Below are positions 60,447-64,000 of a stretch of 64,000 bases of DNA, in pieces (position 1 is the first letter of the stretch; each line of letters opens with the position of its first letter). The stretch is from Pseudarthrobacter chlorophenolicus (lineage in GTDB: Bacteria; Actinomycetota; Actinomycetes; Actinomycetales; Micrococcaceae). The position numbers and the translations under genes were made by a program. The notes below the pieces were generated by a model, which was given only the letters and a program-made list of their open reading frames with translations, was not told the DNA's origin and ran no database searches. The stretch lies in NCBI RefSeq assembly GCF_000962805.1, contig NZ_JZTW01000007.1:62001-126000 (forward strand). Reading direction: 5' to 3'.

Positions 60447-62248
60447 GTTCCAAACGGCCCGTAGCGCCGCCGCCCCGCATCCCGGGGTTCACTTACATCA
60501 GCCTGCTCGGTTCCGGCGGGTTCTCCGACGTCTACCTTTACGAGCAGGACCGGCCGCGCCGGAAAGTCGCCGTCAAGGTGCTGCTCTCGGACCTGAAGAC
60601 CGAGGGCGCCCGCCGCCGCTTCGAGTCCGAAGCCAACCTGATGGCCCAGCTGTCCTCCCACCCCTACATCGTCACCATCTTCGAAGCGGAAGTGACGGAG
60701 GGCGGGCACTCGTACCTGGCCATGGAATACTGCTCACGGCCCAGCCTGGACGTGCGGTACCGCCGCCAGCGGTTCAGCGTGGACGAGGTGCTGGCCGTCG
60801 GCATCCAGGTGGCTTCCGCCGTCGAAACGGCGCACCGGGCCGGCATCGCCCACCGCGACATCAAGCCCGCCAACATCCTGGTGACGGACTACAACCGCCC
60901 TGCCCTGACCGACTTCGGCATCTCCGGCACCCTCGCCGGTGACGGCGACGACGACTCCGGCATGTCCATCCCGTGGTCGCCGCCCGAACAGTTCCGGGAC
61001 GGCAGCGTGGACGGCGTCATGGTGGACGTGTGGGCGCTCGGTGCCACGCTCTACACGCTCCTGGCCGGCCGCTCACCCTTCGTGATGCCCGGCGCGGACA
61101 ACTCCCAGCGCGAGCTGATCAACCGCATCAGCAACACCGCGCTGCCGCGCCTGGGCCGCGCGGACGTACCCGAATCCCTGGAGCTGGCCCTTGCCACCGC
61201 CATGGCCAAATCGCCCCAGTCACGGTATTCCTCCGCCCACGCGTTCGCCCTTGCCCTGCAGCGCATCCAAGCGGAGCTGAACCTGTCCGTCACCCCCTTC
61301 GAGGTCCTCGAAGAACCGCAGCAGGATGAGAACCACCCGGACGAGGGAACCGAGGAGACCCGGGTCCGGAGTATCGCGTCGATCGACCCGGAGCGCACCG
61401 GCAGCGCCCCCACCTTCCCGGCACGCACGTGGCCGCAGGCTCCTGGCTCCGGGGCAGGAGGCGCCGGTACCGGAAACACAACGGCGGGGCCGGGCAGCCA
61501 AACCGGTGCGCCGCCGTCGCGCTTCACCGCCCCTGCCGCCGGAACCTGGCCGCCCGCCACCGCGGAAGGACGGAATGCGGCCACGCAGGCCCGCCTCCCC
61601 GGGAGCAACTTCGGCAAGGCGGCAACGGACGACGACGGCCCGCACGAATGGTCCCAGTCCACCGTCCTGCGCGGCAGCGGCGGCGGCCAGCCCAATTACG
61701 GGGCGCCGGTCCACGGCGCCGAGGACGCACACACCAGTTCCGCCGACGCCACCGTGCACCGGCCCGCGCCTGGTGACCGGCCGGCCGAAGGGCCCGGGGA
61801 AGCACCGGAACAGGACCACGGCAAACGGAACCTGTGGCTCGCCATAGCCGGCGGCACCATCCTGGCCCTTGCCGCGGTGGTGGGGATCGTGGCGGCCAAC
61901 TCCGGCGGCGGGACGCCCAAGGCAGTGGAAACCCAGCAGGCGTCCAAGCCGCCTGCGGACGCCCTGGATAACGGAACCGTCCCCGACGTCGAGGGGCTGG
62001 CCGGGGCTGCCGGCAGTGACGGCAACGTGGCGTTCACCTGGAAGAACCCGCAGCCCAAGGACGGCGACAGCTACAAATGGCGCGTCTACACCATCGGCGG
62101 TGGCGGCGAGTTCCAGTCAGTGGCGCAGCCGCCGGTCCAGGTCAAGGCAAACCCCTCCGGGCAGACCTGCGTCCAGGTGATGATTGTCCGCACCGACGGC
62201 GCGTTCTCCCCGCTGGAACAGGGTTCCATCGCCTGCACGGGCTCATGA
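60443..62248 (+). CDS. Transmembrane Ser/Thr protein kinase (PknB-like kinase domain)
   Basis: A 601-residue Hanks-type kinase. The kinase domain (about residues 14-275) has the Gly loop GSGGFSDVY, Lys45, HRDIKPAN with Asp139, DFGISG with Asp157 and PPEQF in place of APE. A Pro/Ala-rich linker follows, then one helix (about residues 463-485) and a small extracytoplasmic domain of about 95 residues with two Cys, resembling an FN3-like sandwich and not PASTA repeats. The TTG start overlaps the FHA gene stop. Likely targets are the FHA proteins around it and the secretion ATPase. Confidence 0.94.
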   Translation: MSSKRPVAPPPRIPGFTYISLLGSGGFSDVYLYEQDRPRRKVAVKVLLSDLKTEGARRRFESEANLMAQLSSHPYIVTIFEAEVTEGGHSYLAMEYCSRPSLDVRYRRQRFSVDEVLAVGIQVASAVETAHRAGIAHRDIKPANILVTDYNRPALTDFGISGTLAGDGDDDSGMSIPWSPPEQFRDGSVDGVMVDVWALGATLYTLLAGRSPFVMPGADNSQRELINRISNTALPRLGRADVPESLELALATAMAKSPQSRYSSAHAFALALQRIQAELNLSVTPFEVLEEPQQDENHPDEGTEETRVRSIASIDPERTGSAPTFPARTWPQAPGSGAGGAGTGNTTAGPGSQTGAPPSRFTAPAAGTWPPATAEGRNAATQARLPGSNFGKAATDDDGPHEWSQSTVLRGSGGGQPNYGAPVHGAEDAHTSSADATVHRPAPGDRPAEGPGEAPEQDHGKRNLWLAIAGGTILALAAVVGIVAANSGGGTPKAVETQQASKPPADALDNGTVPDVEGLAGAAGSDGNVAFTWKNPQPKDGDSYKWRVYTIGGGGEFQSVAQPPVQVKANPSGQTCVQVMIVRTDGAFSPLEQGSIACTGS

Positions 62249-62300
62249 CGGCCGGCACGCTTGCCTGCCCGTCCGTTCTGCCGGCGGGCACGCCGGCCGT
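62248..62300 (+). terminator. Hairpin between the kinase and the next FHA gene
   Basis: 9-bp arms (62248-62256, 62292-62300), the loop containing a second possible stem. It is followed by an AT-rich ATTAATACTTA stretch that could hold a promoter. This is the only gap of note within the coupled gene run. Confidence 0.4.
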
Positions 62301-62333
62301 ATTAATACTTACGCTCTTGAGGAGGCACAGAAT

Positions 62334-63038
62334 ATGGGGGATCTAGCAATAGATTTCTGTGGTGAATGGTACGAGCCCTCGGATGAGGACGTCTTCAACA
62401 TCGGCCGCGAGGGCGACCTTGAAGTGGACGACAATCCGTACCTGCACCGGCAGTTCCTGCAGGTCGCCCGCTACGACGGCATCTGGTGGCTCAGCAACGT
62501 GGGCGGCATGCTGTCCGCCACGGTGGCGGACGCGTCCGGCGGGATGCAGGCCTGGCTGGCGCCGGGCGCCCGGATCCCGCTGGTCTTCAGCCACACCAAC
62601 ATCATCTTCACGGCCGGGCCCACCACCTACGAGTTCGCCGTCCACCTGAGGACCCCGTCCTTCCGGCAGGAAGCCAGGGACGGTGACAGCAGTGGCGACA
62701 CCACCATCGGCCCGGTGGTGTTCACCGACTCCCAGAAGGCACTGATCGTGGCCCTGGCGGAGCCCATGCTGCGGCGCGAGGGCACGGGCTTCAGCGCCAT
62801 CCCGTCGTCCGCTGCCGCCGCAAAGACCCTGGGCTGGGCGCTGACCAGGTTCAACCGCAAACTTGACAACGTCTGCGACAAGCTCGACCGCGTGGGCGTG
62901 GTGGGCCTGCGCGGCGGCGGCGGCAAGCTCGCCACCAACCGGCGTGCCCGCTTGGTGGAGCACGCCGTCACCTCCCACCTGGTGACCCCCGATGACCTGT
63001 ACCTGCTGGAAAAGATGAGGGGTGTGGACGAAGGATGA
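62334..63038 (+). CDS. FHA-domain protein with C-terminal winged-helix-like region
   Basis: A 234-residue protein starting MGDLAIDF, with GGAGG 10 bases upstream; the frame is open from 62184 but without support. Residues about 10-110 form an FHA fold with FNIGREGDLEVDDNPYLHRQF. Residues about 130-234 (SQKALIVALAEPML, AAKTLGWALTRFNRKLDNVCDKL, ATNRRARLVEHAV) look like a winged helix, in which case it might bind DNA or a protein. The gene overlaps the EssC-like gene in ATGA, so it is likely a partner or regulator of that ATPase. Confidence 0.85.
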   Translation: MGDLAIDFCGEWYEPSDEDVFNIGREGDLEVDDNPYLHRQFLQVARYDGIWWLSNVGGMLSATVADASGGMQAWLAPGARIPLVFSHTNIIFTAGPTTYEFAVHLRTPSFRQEARDGDSSGDTTIGPVVFTDSQKALIVALAEPMLRREGTGFSAIPSSAAAAKTLGWALTRFNRKLDNVCDKLDRVGVVGLRGGGGKLATNRRARLVEHAVTSHLVTPDDLYLLEKMRGVDEG

Positions 63039-64000
63039 GGATCCGGCTGACACTCCGCCGGGACCCGGCGGAAACCAAGGACCTGGCCGTCACCGTGGAC
63101 GGGCTGGCCACAGTGGCGGACATTGCCACGGTCCTGTGGGCCGCGGACCCGGACCGGAAGGGACGCCCCGCACCGGACAACCTGTCCCTCCGTATCGATG
63201 AGGCCTTCGTTGGCGGCGGCATCAGCGGCAACGTCCTGGCCAGGGAAGACAACCTCCTGGAGTCAGGCCTGCGGCCTGGTTCGGTGGTTTCGCTGGCCCA
63301 GGTCAGCGAGCAGTTCCATGAGGCCGGTGCCGGGCGCGGTCCTGCCGCGGCCACCCTTCGGGTGTTGTCCGGGCCCGACGTCGGCAAGGAATTTTCGCTG
63401 CCCACCGGCACCAGCTACATCGGCCGGGACCGGGACGTGGACATCCGGCTGACCGACCCCCTGACCTCCAAGCGGCATGCCCGCATCACCGTGGCCGAGG
63501 GCGTCGAAATCGTGGACACCAACTCCGCCAACGGCCTGCTCATGGATGGCCTGCCGGTGACCCGTGCACGGCTTAACTCGTCCGACACCGTCACCCTGGG
63601 CGACACCACCGTCACGGTGGTGCCGCTGGGCCACAACCGGGCGGCAGCACCGACGTCGCCCCTGGTGGACTTCAACCGTTCACCCCGGGTGGTTCCGCGG
63701 TTCGAGGAACCCAAGCGGGTGGTCCCGTCCGGACCCAAGCGGCCCGAGGACCACCCCTTCCCCTACATCATGCTGATAGCGCCGCTGATGATGGGCGGGG
63801 TCATCTTTGCGGTCACCCGCAACCCGCTGTCCGTGATCTTCATGATGATGATGCCGCTGTTCATTATTGGCCACTACGTGGACCAGAAGATGCGCAACAG
63901 GAAGCAGCAGAAGGAAGGCCATAAGCACTTCCGTGCGTCGATGGCCGCCTTCCGCGAGGACATCACCGAGCTGCAGAAGGTGGAGCGTGCCGTCCGGCTG
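63035..64000 (+). CDS. EssC/EccC-like FtsK/SpoIIIE secretion ATPase, N-terminal part (cut by window end)
   Basis: 322 codons are visible and the frame is open to the edge. Residues 1-85 are a ubiquitin-like or degenerate FHA fold (MRIRLTLRRDPAE, LRPGSVVSLAQ). Residues about 107-195 are an FHA domain (SYIGRDRDVDIRL, SKRHARI, NSANGLLMDG). Two helices follow (about 241-262 and 266-284), then a basic helical region. This N-terminal order, two FHA-type domains then two membrane helices, is that of EssC of type VII secretion systems; the ATPase domains would lie beyond 64000. Mycobacterial EccC lacks such FHA domains. Confidence 0.8.
   Translation, partial: MRIRLTLRRDPAETKDLAVTVDGLATVADIATVLWAADPDRKGRPAPDNLSLRIDEAFVGGGISGNVLAREDNLLESGLRPGSVVSLAQVSEQFHEAGAGRGPAAATLRVLSGPDVGKEFSLPTGTSYIGRDRDVDIRLTDPLTSKRHARITVAEGVEIVDTNSANGLLMDGLPVTRARLNSSDTVTLGDTTVTVVPLGHNRAAAPTSPLVDFNRSPRVVPRFEEPKRVVPSGPKRPEDHPFPYIMLIAPLMMGGVIFAVTRNPLSVIFMMMMPLFIIGHYVDQKMRNRKQQKEGHKHFRASMAAFREDITELQKVERAVRL

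Noticed and set aside
1-64000. tRNA, rRNA, CRISPR arrays, insertion sequences, prophage and riboswitches
   Set aside because: I looked for cloverleaf-like segments, regular short repeats, transposase motifs and known riboswitch cores and saw none that would stand up.

Overview
The window comes from a high-GC actinobacterium of the Micrococcaceae, most likely an Arthrobacter or Pseudarthrobacter. The evidence is strong G/C third-position bias, Mycobacterium-like gene order (purine nucleoside phosphorylase, phosphosugar mutase and LpdA together), an acyl-CoA carboxylase with a small epsilon subunit, many GTG starts, and several genes whose start codon sits 6 bases after a TANNNT box, which suggests leaderless mRNAs. 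Genes were identified by reading translated sequence; no database search was run.

1-2.2 kb holds the end of mfd, a YdjM-like membrane hydrolase, a small membrane protein and deoC. 2.3-9.05 kb and 13.8-19.05 kb form a nitrate/nitrite assimilation region. The minus-strand block nirB-cobA-hemD makes nitrite reductase and its siroheme, with HemD fused to a DNA-binding domain. nirD is divergent from nirB. A second block, narK-nasC-nasB, imports and reduces nitrate. Four promoters here share one layout: half-sites like those of GlnR on an 11-bp pitch, ending 10 bp before a TANNNT box. Between the two blocks lie pmmB-like mutase, punA, lpdA and a PspC-domain gene with a 28-codon leader ORF.

19.3-38 kb is general metabolism and transport: an MHS-family transporter behind two tandem palindromes, a glutamine amidotransferase, acyl-CoA carboxylase alpha (22.3-24.1 kb) and beta/epsilon (32.5-34.3 kb), maf, a TetR-MMPL exporter pair, a DAACS symporter, a DUF885 peptidase-like protein, a short-chain dehydrogenase, birA, a PH-domain protein and a class III adenylate cyclase. 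The two carboxylase loci carry nearly identical 17-bp palindromes upstream.

38.2-64 kb is the most unusual part. Two adjacent giant surface-protein genes (about 2,050 codons each; N-terminal anchor, propeller-like domain, about 11 Ig/cadherin-like modules, FN3 modules) are followed by tightly coupled genes for MoxR, DUF58, a transglutaminase-like membrane protein whose catalytic Cys is Asp, RDD-FHA, PP2C, FHA, a Ser/Thr kinase, another FHA protein, and the start of an EssC-like FtsK/SpoIIIE protein cut by the window end. The gene set matches the PFNA cluster known from bifidobacteria, here joined to a type VII-like secretion ATPase. The two giant genes share a 1,013-bp block with no nucleotide difference I could find. 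It is written almost wholly in G- or T-ending codons, while the rest of both proteins is clearly diverged. I regard this as the best lead in the window.
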